Of a DNA stretch of 64,000 nucleotides, positions 9,174-16,897 are shown one piece after another. A program made the translations under genes and the position numbers. Source of the DNA: Alcanivorax sp. (GTDB lineage Bacteria > Pseudomonadota > Gammaproteobacteria > Pseudomonadales > Alcanivoracaceae); assembly GCA_022565695.1 (NCBI GenBank), contig JAIUME010000005.1:1-64000 (forward strand), given 5' to 3'. The notes beneath the pieces are model-generated. The model was not told the origin of the DNA, made no database searches, and saw only the letters and a list, made by a program, of their open reading frames with translations. Positions within the stretch are counted from its first letter, which is position 1. Every line of letters starts with the position of its first letter.

Positions 9174-10724
9174 ATGCTGGACGCAGATCTTAAAACACAA
9201 TTGCACGCTTACATGGAGCGCCTCGCTGCACCGCTGGAGATCGTCGCATCGCTCGACGACGGCGAGAAATCCCGGGAGCTGCTCAGCCTGCTGCAGGACA
9301 TCGAGCCGATGTCCGACAAGATCACGTTGCGCACCGACGGCACCGACGCACGCAAGCCCTCCTTTGCGCTGAACCGCCCCGGAGAAGACACCGGCGTTGT
9401 ATTCGCCGGCATCCCCATGGGCCACGAGTTCACCTCACTGGTACTGGCGCTGCTGCAAGTGGGCGGCTACCCGCCGAAAGTCAGTGACGAGGTCATTGCC
9501 CAGATCAAGGCGATTGAAGGCGACTTCAGCTTTGAAACCTATTTCTCCCTGTCCTGCCAGAACTGCCCGGACGTGGTCCAGGCACTGAATCTGATGGCGG
9601 TACTGAACCCCAATATCCGGCACGTCGCCATTGACGGTGCCCTGTTCCAGGATGAAGTGGACAAGCGCCAGGTCATGGCGGTGCCCAGCGTCTACCTGAA
9701 CGGCGAGCATTTCGGCCAGGGCCGCATGAGCGTCGAGGAAATTGTTGGCAAGATCGACACCGGCGCGGCCAAACGCCAGGCCGAGAAGCTGAACGCCAAA
9801 GACACCTTTGATGTGCTGGTGGTTGGCGGCGGCCCTGCCGGCGCGGCGTCCGCCATCTATGCCGCGCGTAAAGGCATCAACACCGGCGTTGCTGCAGAAC
9901 GCTTCGGTGGCCAGGTGCTGGATACCAATTCCATCGAGAACTTCATCTCAGTGCAGGAAACCGACGGCCCACACCTGGCTGTTGCACTGGAAGAACACGT
10001 CAAGAGCTATGACGTGGATATCATGAACCTGCAACGTGCCACCAAACTGATTCCCGGCGAGAACGGCGCGCCCCATGAGGTACAGTTCGATTCCGGCGCC
10101 AGCCTGAAGACCAGAACCCTGATTCTCGCCACCGGTGCCCGCTGGCGCGAAGTGAACGTGCCCGGCGAGAAAGAATACAAGGGCAAGGGCGTCGCCTACT
10201 GCCCGCACTGTGATGGCCCGCTCTTCAAGGGCAAGCATGTGGCCGTAATCGGCGGCGGCAACTCCGGCGTGGAAGCCGCCATCGACCTGGCCGGCCTGGT
10301 CAAGCATGTGACACTGCTGGAGTTCGACGACAAGCTGCGTGCCGATGCGGTGCTGCAGAAGAAGCTGCACAGCCTGCCCAACGTGACCGTGCACGTCAGC
10401 GCCCAGACCACCGAAATTAGCGGTGACGGCCAGAAGGTGAATGGTCTGGTCTACAAGGATCGTAACAGTGGTGACACGCACACAGTGGAACTGGCTGGTG
10501 TATTTGTGCAGATCGGTCTGGTGCCCAACACGGAATGGCTGACCGGTACGGTGGAGCTGTCGCGCCATGGCGAGATCATCATCAATGATCGCAACGCGAC
10601 GTCTATCCCCGGCATCTTCGCTGCCGGTGACGTGACTACCGTCCCTTACAAGCAGATCGTGATCGCTGTCGGCGAAGGTTCGAAAGCTGCACTGAGCGCC
10701 TTCGATCATATCATCCGTAGTTGA
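9174..10724 (+). CDS. ahpF: Alkyl hydroperoxide reductase subunit F
   Basis: A 516-residue flavoprotein disulfide reductase that passes electrons from NADH through FAD to AhpC. The N-terminal tandem thioredoxin-like fold carries Cys128-x2-Cys131 (SCQNC). The C-terminal thioredoxin-reductase part carries an FAD-binding GGGPAG, the redox pair Cys343-x2-Cys346 (YCPHC) and an NADH-binding GGGNSG. The start at 9174 (MLDADLK) follows GGTGGAG by nine bases; a GTG at 9159 lies inside that ribosome-binding site. It is the second gene of ahpCF, 200 bases after ahpC, and ends at a strong shared hairpin. Confidence 0.97.
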   Translation: MLDADLKTQLHAYMERLAAPLEIVASLDDGEKSRELLSLLQDIEPMSDKITLRTDGTDARKPSFALNRPGEDTGVVFAGIPMGHEFTSLVLALLQVGGYPPKVSDEVIAQIKAIEGDFSFETYFSLSCQNCPDVVQALNLMAVLNPNIRHVAIDGALFQDEVDKRQVMAVPSVYLNGEHFGQGRMSVEEIVGKIDTGAAKRQAEKLNAKDTFDVLVVGGGPAGAASAIYAARKGINTGVAAERFGGQVLDTNSIENFISVQETDGPHLAVALEEHVKSYDVDIMNLQRATKLIPGENGAPHEVQFDSGASLKTRTLILATGARWREVNVPGEKEYKGKGVAYCPHCDGPLFKGKHVAVIGGGNSGVEAAIDLAGLVKHVTLLEFDDKLRADAVLQKKLHSLPNVTVHVSAQTTEISGDGQKVNGLVYKDRNSGDTHTVELAGVFVQIGLVPNTEWLTGTVELSRHGEIIINDRNATSIPGIFAAGDVTTVPYKQIVIAVGEGSKAALSAFDHIIRS

Positions 10725-10745
10725 AAAAGATTCACTGACAGGCAC

Positions 10746-10778
10746 ACAGAACAGGGCGCTTTATGCGCCCTGTTCTGT
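10746..10778. terminator. Bidirectional terminator hairpin at the ahpF/idi junction
   Basis: Perfect 14-base-pair stem (10746-10759 with 10765-10778) and a five-base TTTAT loop between two converging genes. The right arm lies inside the last codons of idi. On the minus strand a TTTTT run follows some 15 bases later; the plus-strand tail is only TT. The convergent position supports a terminator for both genes. Confidence 0.62.
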
Positions 10779-11372
10779 TTCAGTCTCCAAGCCGCCATCG
10801 TCAAGCCGCAACAGCAGCGCCGGCAGCACTTCATGTAACCAGGGGGCGTAACGCTCGGGCCGTGCCTGCATGTCCTGCTGCAGCGTCGACAGGGGCATGA
10901 ACGCCCAGGCGTCCGCTTCACTCGGGTCCGGCACCGGGTCTTCGTCGCACTGGCCGATAAAGACATGCAGGAACTCGTGCTCTTCCAGGCCATCACTGAC
11001 CGGCACCCGATACACCATGCTGAACAGGGCACGCAGCGGCACTGACAGGCCCATCTCTTCCTGTAACCGGCGGCTGGCGGCTTCTGCCACCGTCTCCCCC
11101 GGCACCGGATGACTGCAACAGGTGTTGGCCCACTGGCCACCACAGTGGTACTTGGTGATGGCCCGGCGCTGCATCAGCAACTCACCGCCCTGGTTGAAAA
11201 GATAAACGGAAATGGCGCGATGCAGGCGGCCACTTTGATGGGCCTCCAGCTTGGGCAAGGTGCCTGTGGCGCGGTCCTCGGCGTCCACCAGAATGACTTC
11301 TGTGCGGTCGGCAGGAGCGCCATCAGCTGCGGAGGGCTCTGCTGGAATGTGCGACGCAGGAATGTGCGACAT
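10761..11372 (-). CDS. idi: Isopentenyl-diphosphate delta-isomerase, type I
   Basis: A 203-residue Nudix-fold enzyme that interconverts isopentenyl and dimethylallyl diphosphate, balancing the two isoprenoid building blocks. The active-site cysteine is Cys86 in NTCCSHP, the NUDIX-type helix shows RRLQEE near 101, and the second catalytic motif is EHEF. About 20 extra residues precede the usual start. No better Met is available, and an extended -10 promoter lies just upstream, so the leader would be very short. The enzyme is optional in bacteria using the MEP pathway, which this window shows through ispD and ispF. Confidence 0.93.
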   Translation of the reverse strand: MSHIPASHIPAEPSAADGAPADRTEVILVDAEDRATGTLPKLEAHQSGRLHRAISVYLFNQGGELLMQRRAITKYHCGGQWANTCCSHPVPGETVAEAASRRLQEEMGLSVPLRALFSMVYRVPVSDGLEEHEFLHVFIGQCDEDPVPDPSEADAWAFMPLSTLQQDMQARPERYAPWLHEVLPALLLRLDDGGLETETEQGA

Positions 11373-11390
11373 AGGTTAACTCGAGTATGA

Positions 11391-11399
11391 ATTATAACA
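11391..11399 (-). promoter_or_regulatory. Extended -10 promoter for idi
   Basis: On the minus strand the sequence reads TG-T-TATAAT, a perfect extended -10 element, with only a weak -35. It lies about 18 bases before the idi ATG, so the predicted leader is roughly a dozen bases, too short for a strong ribosome-binding site. Confidence 0.45.
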
Positions 11400-11447
11400 T
11401 CCACGCTGATGCGGTAGCATAGCAGCACGTCGCTGAAGGAGACACCC

Positions 11448-11843
11448 GTGACCCTGACCACTCCCGCCCTGCTGTTCCCGGCCATTTCCCTGTTGCTGCT
11501 GGCGTACACCAACCGCTTCCTGACGCTGGCGCAACTGATCCGCAAACTCGCCGACGAAGAGCGCAACCAGCATCACGAGATCAAGACCCGGCAGATCCAT
11601 TTGCTGCGTCAACGCATCGGGCTGACCAAGACCATGCAGGTGGCCGGCGTGCTCAGCTTTCTGCTGTGCACCTTGTCCATGTTTGCGCTGTTTCTGCAAC
11701 TGACGCTGGTGGGTATGGTGCTGTTCGGCGCCAGCCTTCTGAGCCTGTCCCTGTCGCTGGTCTATTCCCTGTGGGAAGTCACCATCTCGACCAATGCCCT
11801 GAACGTGCAGTTGCAGGACATTGAGGACAATGCGGGAAGATAG
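11448..11843 (+). CDS. DUF2721 family membrane protein
   Basis: A 131-residue inner-membrane protein of the DUF2721 family, whose function is not established. One hydrophobic helix lies at the N-terminus (about 5-25), followed by a charged, helical middle part and two closely packed hydrophobic helices (about 62-112). It starts at GTG (11448) with a good AAGGAG seven bases upstream. It diverges from idi and converges with sbcB, leaving 16 bases, so it is transcribed alone. Confidence 0.75.
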   Translation: MTLTTPALLFPAISLLLLAYTNRFLTLAQLIRKLADEERNQHHEIKTRQIHLLRQRIGLTKTMQVAGVLSFLLCTLSMFALFLQLTLVGMVLFGASLLSLSLSLVYSLWEVTISTNALNVQLQDIEDNAGR

Positions 11844-11859
11844 TCGCCCCGCCCGGGCG

Positions 11860-13338
11860 TCACGCGCCCCCCACCGCCGTCATCAGCTCGTCGGCATAGA
11901 GCGACAGCTCGTCCAGAATGTGCCGGTCACGGTCACTGCAGTCTCCGGCAGACAGCTCAACAAGACGTTCCCGGAAGGCCGCGGTATTCAATGCGCCCGG
12001 TGGCGGCGACTGCAAACGCTCACGACAGAAGGCAATCCAGGCACCGCGTTCTTCGGCGGTCAGTGAGGCCGGGTAATTGCGCGCCCGGTATCGCCACAGC
12101 ATCTCGGGCAGCCGTGCGTCCTCGAACGGCAGGGGCTTGCCCACCAGTGCCTCGGGGGCCGTCTCCCGCACCTGATTCATCAGACGACGATCGTTATCGC
12201 TGAAAAAGCCGCCGCTGTAGAGCTGCAGATCGGGATCTGCCTGTGCCGGAAATTCCCGCTGGGAAAACACCGCCGCCAATCTGGCATTGATGCCATCGTG
12301 ATCCGCCTGCATGGCATTGCGCAATGTCTGCCAGTGACGCCGGCAGGCCGCCATATCCAGTTGCAGGCGCGCCGCCACGGTGTCGTCCACCAGCTTGATG
12401 GTGGCCACCATGGGGGAGCGATTGATCTGTATTTCCCGTAACGGGATACGCGCCGCCGACGGGTCCTGCTGCACCAGCGCGTCAAGTTCGTTTGCCGAGG
12501 CAAAGACCCGTGCGCGAATGGCCTCGGCATCCAGGTTGATCAGCGGCTGCGGGTCCACGCTCAGATCATAGACAATGACGCTGTTGCGATTGGTCGGGTG
12601 CATCATCAACGGCATCATGATGCCGGCACAGAAACGCGCCGCCGGAATCTTTCCGGAGATATGCAACACTGGCACCTGGCTGACGACGTTGAGCTGTTTG
12701 GCCACTTCATGCTTGAAGCGCAGTGACAGCGCATACTCGAACAGCTTCGGCTGCTTGTCGCGCAACAGGCGAGCCATGGCAATGGTCGCCGTCACATCGG
12801 ACAGCGCATCATGGGCTGCCTCATGGGCCAGGCCGTTGGCGCGAGTCAGCTGCTCCAGCTTGAAGCTCGGCGTGCCATCCTCGCGCTCGGGCCATTGCAG
12901 CCCCTCTGGCCGCAACGCCCGACACAGGCGCACCACATCAATCAGATCCCAGCGGGAGTTGCCGTTCTGCCATTCCCGGGCATAGGGGTCCATGAAATTG
13001 CGATACAGGGTGTGGCGCGTCACTTCATCATCGAAGCGGATACTGTTGTACCCCACGCCACAAGTGCCGGGCTGTGACAGCTCGGCATGAATACGGGCAA
13101 TGAATTCGGCTTCCGGAACACCCTCTTCCAGCGCATGCTGCGGCGTGATGCCGGTAATGAGGCAGGCTTCGGGGTGCGGCAAAAAGTCCGGGGCCGGGCG
13201 ACTGTAGAGCATCAGCGGTTCGCCAATAACATTGAGCTCTGCATCGGTGCGCAACCCGGCGAACTGCACCGGCCGGTCCAGCGCTGGCGTTGCCCCCCAG
13301 GTTTCGTAGTCGTGCCAGTAAAACGTGGTCTGTGTCAT
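11860..13338 (-). CDS. sbcB: Exodeoxyribonuclease I
   Basis: A 492-residue 3'-to-5' single-strand DNA exonuclease of the DEDD superfamily, acting in mismatch repair and recombination. Exo I motif: Asp10 and Glu12 in YWHDYET. Exo II region: RFDDE near 101-105. Exo III: His176 to Asp181 in HDALSD. The C-terminal SH3-like and helical domains of ExoI are present, and length is close to the 475-residue E. coli enzyme. It lies 12 bases after the lytic transglycosylase gene and is probably co-transcribed with it. Confidence 0.95.
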   Translation of the reverse strand: MTQTTFYWHDYETWGATPALDRPVQFAGLRTDAELNVIGEPLMLYSRPAPDFLPHPEACLITGITPQHALEEGVPEAEFIARIHAELSQPGTCGVGYNSIRFDDEVTRHTLYRNFMDPYAREWQNGNSRWDLIDVVRLCRALRPEGLQWPEREDGTPSFKLEQLTRANGLAHEAAHDALSDVTATIAMARLLRDKQPKLFEYALSLRFKHEVAKQLNVVSQVPVLHISGKIPAARFCAGIMMPLMMHPTNRNSVIVYDLSVDPQPLINLDAEAIRARVFASANELDALVQQDPSAARIPLREIQINRSPMVATIKLVDDTVAARLQLDMAACRRHWQTLRNAMQADHDGINARLAAVFSQREFPAQADPDLQLYSGGFFSDNDRRLMNQVRETAPEALVGKPLPFEDARLPEMLWRYRARNYPASLTAEERGAWIAFCRERLQSPPPGALNTAAFRERLVELSAGDCSDRDRHILDELSLYADELMTAVGGA

Positions 13339-13350
13339 GCCTTCAACCTG

Positions 13351-14637
13351 TCATTCCAGAACAACACCCAACCGGGCCAGCACTTCCTTGCCCGGGAAGC
13401 CATCGGCAATCATGCCCTGCTCTTGCTGGAAGCGCCCCAGTGCTGCGCGGGTGCCCGGGCCAAGAATACCGTCGACCTCGCCCGCCTCGAAGCCCTTGTC
13501 ATTGAGCGTTGTCTGCACAAACTTGACCTGGTCGCGATGCAGACGCGGTGCGTCCACCGGCGCCCGGCTGAGGCCGCCGGCACCGGCAATACGATCTGCC
13601 AGATGCCCGACGGACAGCGCATAGAACTCGGAACGGTTCCAGCGCATGATGACGCGGAAATTGTCATAGACCAGAAATGCTGGCCCCTGATGCCCGGAAG
13701 GCAACAGTAATGAGGCGTGCATATCCTCGACCTGGGGCAAGGCACTGCCATCGGTCATGCGCACACCCAGCGCTCGCCACTGTGACAAGGTCATCCGTTC
13801 GCTCAGGCCAGCCTTGCTGTAGTCAAAACCCTCAGGCAGGTGCACTTCCCGCCCCCATCGGCTGCCGGTCTCCCAACCGATGGCCTTGAGAAAATTCGCG
13901 GCCGACGCCATGGCATCGGGGATACTGCCCCACAGATCGCGACGACCGTCGCCGTCATCATCCACTGCATGTTGCAGGAACACCGACGGCATGAACTGCA
14001 CGTGCCCCATGGCACCGGCCCAGGACCCCTGCATCCGCTCCGGGGTAATCGCACCCTCGTCGATGATCCGCAATGCATTGATCAGTTCGGTGGAGAAATA
14101 GGCACTGCGGCGCCCGTCACAGCCCAGCGTGGCCAGCGACTCGATCACCGACATGCGGCCGAAGAAGCTACCGTAGTTGGTTTCCATGCCCCAGAAGGCG
14201 ACCAGATATTGCGCTGGCACGCCATACTCGCGGGCAATGCGATCCAGCAGCGGGCGATGCTCTCGCAGCATCTCCCTGCCACGCTGGATGCGCTGTTCGC
14301 TCATGCGGGTATTGAAATACCCGGCAAAACTGGCAGTAAACTCCGGTTGCGCACGGTCCAGCTCGATGACCCGGGTGTTGAAGGTCAGGCCTGAAAGACT
14401 GGCTTCCACGGTTTTCGCCGAGACACCTTCTTCGCGGGCTCGCTCGCCCAATCTGCCAACACAGGCGGTAAAATCTGCCTCGCTCATGGTCATGCTTGCC
14501 GCATCCATGTTTGCCGCACCCTGGGCAAACACCAGCGGCGCACTCAGCATCACAACAGCAGGGATCGCATAGCGTGAGATCGCACGGGAGATCGTGGAAA
14601 CAGTGCCGGCATACAGGCGTTGACGCAGGGACTTCAT
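13351..14637 (-). CDS. Lytic murein transglycosylase, MltB family, with peptidoglycan-binding domain
   Basis: A 428-residue exported enzyme that cleaves the MurNAc-GlcNAc bond of peptidoglycan to give 1,6-anhydro-MurNAc ends. A signal peptide (about 1-38, ending at FAQG) has no lipobox, so it is a soluble periplasmic form unlike E. coli MltB. The SLT_2 catalytic domain has the catalytic Glu152 in WGMETNYG and the GAMGHVQFMPS motif. A peptidoglycan-binding domain type 1 closes the protein (about 365-428). It is the first gene of a likely two-gene unit with sbcB, with 12 bases between them. Confidence 0.9.
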   Translation of the reverse strand: MKSLRQRLYAGTVSTISRAISRYAIPAVVMLSAPLVFAQGAANMDAASMTMSEADFTACVGRLGERAREEGVSAKTVEASLSGLTFNTRVIELDRAQPEFTASFAGYFNTRMSEQRIQRGREMLREHRPLLDRIAREYGVPAQYLVAFWGMETNYGSFFGRMSVIESLATLGCDGRRSAYFSTELINALRIIDEGAITPERMQGSWAGAMGHVQFMPSVFLQHAVDDDGDGRRDLWGSIPDAMASAANFLKAIGWETGSRWGREVHLPEGFDYSKAGLSERMTLSQWRALGVRMTDGSALPQVEDMHASLLLPSGHQGPAFLVYDNFRVIMRWNRSEFYALSVGHLADRIAGAGGLSRAPVDAPRLHRDQVKFVQTTLNDKGFEAGEVDGILGPGTRAALGRFQQEQGMIADGFPGKEVLARLGVVLE

Positions 14638-14825
14638 TATTTCTCCAGCAGAACAAGCTGCATTCAGGGGCTTTACCCAGGGGGCTTATATACTACCGGC
14701 ACACGCGCCCCGGCACGAATCACAACAGTATCCATCAGCATCCGCCGGTACAAATGTAAAACCTGTTCTCACGGCCCCGTGATGATGATTGCAAACACCG
14801 GGCAGGGCTGCGATAACCCTGAAGC

Positions 14826-15296
14826 ATGATGCCCTGGCTCAAGATACTGCACATCACGACGCTGGCAGTCTGGTGCGGCGCCCTGCTGTACCTGCCGGCA
14901 CTCATTGCCGCCTCGGCCCGGCTGACCCCGCAGGCAGAGGCGGCGGATGCGGCCTTGCCGTTCAGCCCCGGGCTGGCACGGCGATTCTTTACGCTGGTGG
15001 CCACACCGGCCGCGCTGCTGGCCATTGTGTCCGGCAGCCTGCTATTCGCTGGCGTGCTGGCTAACGGCGCGCCAGCCTTTCCCGCCTGGCTGCTGGTCAA
15101 ACTGCTGATGGTGGCCGGAATGGTGCTCTGTCATGCCTTTTGCGGCTGGCTGATCCAGCGCAGCGAGTCGCTGCCCCATGGCGAAACCGGGCGCGGGTCC
15201 GGACGTGGACTGGCGATCTTGTGTGGGCTGACGGCGGCGCTGAGCACACTGCTGATTCTGGCTGTGTTGTATCTCGTGCTGGCGAAACCCTTATGA
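14826..15296 (+). CDS. CopD/HemJ-like membrane protein
   Basis: A 156-residue protein with about four membrane helices, resembling the CopD and HemJ (UPF0093, protoporphyrinogen oxidase) group. His9 in ILHITTL and a Lys near 90 in LVKLLMV sit where HemJ-type proteins bind haem. A haem-related role would fit the cytochrome oxidase genes that follow, but CopD-type copper function cannot be excluded. It converges with the DUF2231 gene, 35 bases away. An alternative first Met lies one codon on. Confidence 0.65.
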   Translation: MMPWLKILHITTLAVWCGALLYLPALIAASARLTPQAEAADAALPFSPGLARRFFTLVATPAALLAIVSGSLLFAGVLANGAPAFPAWLLVKLLMVAGMVLCHAFCGWLIQRSESLPHGETGRGSGRGLAILCGLTAALSTLLILAVLYLVLAKPL

Positions 15297-15331
15297 GCTA
15301 TTCAGCCATAACCCACTCAGCTGTGACCTGC

Positions 15332-15799
15332 TCAGCCCTCACCCTCGACATCGACCCCCACGGCCTTCTCGTAGACCAGGCGCCCGCCAAGGTACGCGGC
15401 CATGGCAATCAGCCCCGCCGTCAACCAGCCGGCAGCCATGCCCCAGGGCAGGATCACCACATCCCCCCACACCAGACGCAGCATCCAGTTGAGGGTGGCG
15501 ACCGACAACATCATCACGGCAAGGATTGCGTGCTGCCACCCGGTAATCAGGCGGCGGATGGCGCTGACCGTCAGCAGGTCGATCAGGCCTGCAATGCTGG
15601 CCAGCCAGCCACCGATGGCACCTACTCCGGCCAGCCACAGGCCCATGCGCGCCCAGAAGGCATCACCGGTGAGAAACCAGCCGATGTCCGCGCCCAGCAC
15701 GCCCAGCAAGGCCGCCACCGGGAAGTGCACCATCATCGGGTGCAGCGGATGGCCGCCAATCGCCGCGCGGCTGGGAATGTTTTCCGGTGTCTGCGTCAC
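15332..15799 (-). CDS. DUF2231 domain membrane protein
   Basis: A 155-residue membrane protein with about four hydrophobic helices and the DUF2231 hallmark GGHPLHPMMVHFP near the N-terminus. Its function is unknown; members are often found near haem-copper oxidase genes, as here. I chose the GTG at 15799 because AAGGAAAG lies five bases before it and family similarity starts there. The open frame continues far upstream, but that part lies over the coxB coding region and is not credible. Its start lies only about 25 bases from the coxB start, facing the other way. Confidence 0.7.
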   Translation of the reverse strand: MTQTPENIPSRAAIGGHPLHPMMVHFPVAALLGVLGADIGWFLTGDAFWARMGLWLAGVGAIGGWLASIAGLIDLLTVSAIRRLITGWQHAILAVMMLSVATLNWMLRLVWGDVVILPWGMAAGWLTAGLIAMAAYLGGRLVYEKAVGVDVEGEG

Positions 15800-15808
15800 G
15801 GGTCTTTC

Positions 15809-15832
15809 CTTGTGTCTGCCCTTGTGTCTGCC
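15809..15832. repeat. Tandem duplication of 12 bp at a divergent start region
   Basis: Two exact adjacent copies of CTTGTGTCTGCC. Each copy provides an in-frame GTG for coxB (15812 and 15824). On the other strand the repeat lies just upstream of the DUF2231 ribosome-binding site. Confidence 0.8.
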
Positions 15833-16897
15833 CTGAACTCTGTTCTGCATCGACTCAGAGCCTGCCTGATACAACCACCCCGTGACAAATCCCGCGCCGT
15901 TCTGGCCACCCTGACGGTGAGCAGTCTGATGTTGCTTGGCGGCTGCGAGGGCAGCCAGTCTGCACTGCAGCCCGCCGGGGGTGCGGCACGGGATATCGCA
16001 CTGCTGTGGTGGTGGATGCTTGGCACCTCTACGGTGATTCTGTTGGCCGTCGTCGGCCTGTGGCTTTATGCCCAGTTCCGCCACCAAGACGATTCATCCG
16101 GGCAGGCAGGGCCGCAGAACATCGCAGACTTCGACCGTATCACAGGCCGCCGCTGGCTGATCGGTGGCGGCCTGGTATTGCCGACGGTTGCCATCGTCGT
16201 GCTGCTGGCATTCGGTATCCCTATCGGGCACCGGATGTTGCCGCTGCCGCTGGACGAGGCGCCGCTGCGCATCGAGGTCACCGGCCACCAGTGGTGGTGG
16301 GAGGTCCATTATCCCGAGCAGGGCATCACCACCGCCAACCAGATTCATATGCCCGCCGGGCGTCCGGTGGATTTCCATCTCACCAGCAACGACGTGATTC
16401 ACGCCTTCTGGGTCCCGCAGCTGGGTGGCAAGCTCGACATGATCCCCGGTCGCATCAATGTGCTGCGCTTGCAGGCCGACGCGCCTGGCCGCTTTCGCGG
16501 TCAGTGCGCGGAATTCTGCGGGCTGCAGCATGCGCGTATGCGCATCAAAGTGGAGGCGCTTCCGGAGGAAGCCTTTAACCAATGGGTCGCTGCACGGCAG
16601 GCCGATGAAGCGCGCTCTGTCAGAGACCCGGACTCGCCTTCTGCGCAGGTCTTCGACAGCCATTGCAGCCAGTGCCACAGCGTCGCAGGCGAGCCGACAC
16701 CCGGCGGGCCCGACCTGCGCCACCTGCATAGCCGTGCCCTGCTCGGCGCGGGCACGCTGCGACACGACCGCGACGGCCTGCAACGCTGGCTGCGTGACCA
16801 TCAGCAACTCAAGCCGGGCAATCGTATGCCGTCCCATGACCAGCTTGACGACGACACGCTCTCGGCCCTCGCCGACTGGTTGGGGAGGCAGCAATGA
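15824..16897 (+). CDS. coxB: Cytochrome c oxidase subunit II fused to cytochrome c (caa3 type)
   Basis: About 357 residues. A signal with lipobox (LLGGC) suggests a lipoprotein, followed by two membrane helices. The periplasmic cupredoxin domain carries the binuclear CuA site: Cys228, Cys232, His236 and Met239 (CAEFC...HARM), with a further His in VIHAFW. A C-terminal cytochrome c domain has CxxCH at 281-285, so electrons reach CuA through an attached haem. The start is uncertain: there is no ATG with a ribosome-binding site, and I use the second GTG (15824); 15812 is equally possible. The stop overlaps the next gene by ATGA. Confidence 0.88.
   Translation: MSALNSVLHRLRACLIQPPRDKSRAVLATLTVSSLMLLGGCEGSQSALQPAGGAARDIALLWWWMLGTSTVILLAVVGLWLYAQFRHQDDSSGQAGPQNIADFDRITGRRWLIGGGLVLPTVAIVVLLAFGIPIGHRMLPLPLDEAPLRIEVTGHQWWWEVHYPEQGITTANQIHMPAGRPVDFHLTSNDVIHAFWVPQLGGKLDMIPGRINVLRLQADAPGRFRGQCAEFCGLQHARMRIKVEALPEEAFNQWVAARQADEARSVRDPDSPSAQVFDSHCSQCHSVAGEPTPGGPDLRHLHSRALLGAGTLRHDRDGLQRWLRDHQQLKPGNRMPSHDQLDDDTLSALADWLGRQQ

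Noticed and set aside
15140-15811. N-terminal extension of coxB of over 220 codons
   Set aside because: It covers the DUF2231 gene on the other strand and carries no signal or family sequence; the lipobox near 15951 marks the real N-terminal region.
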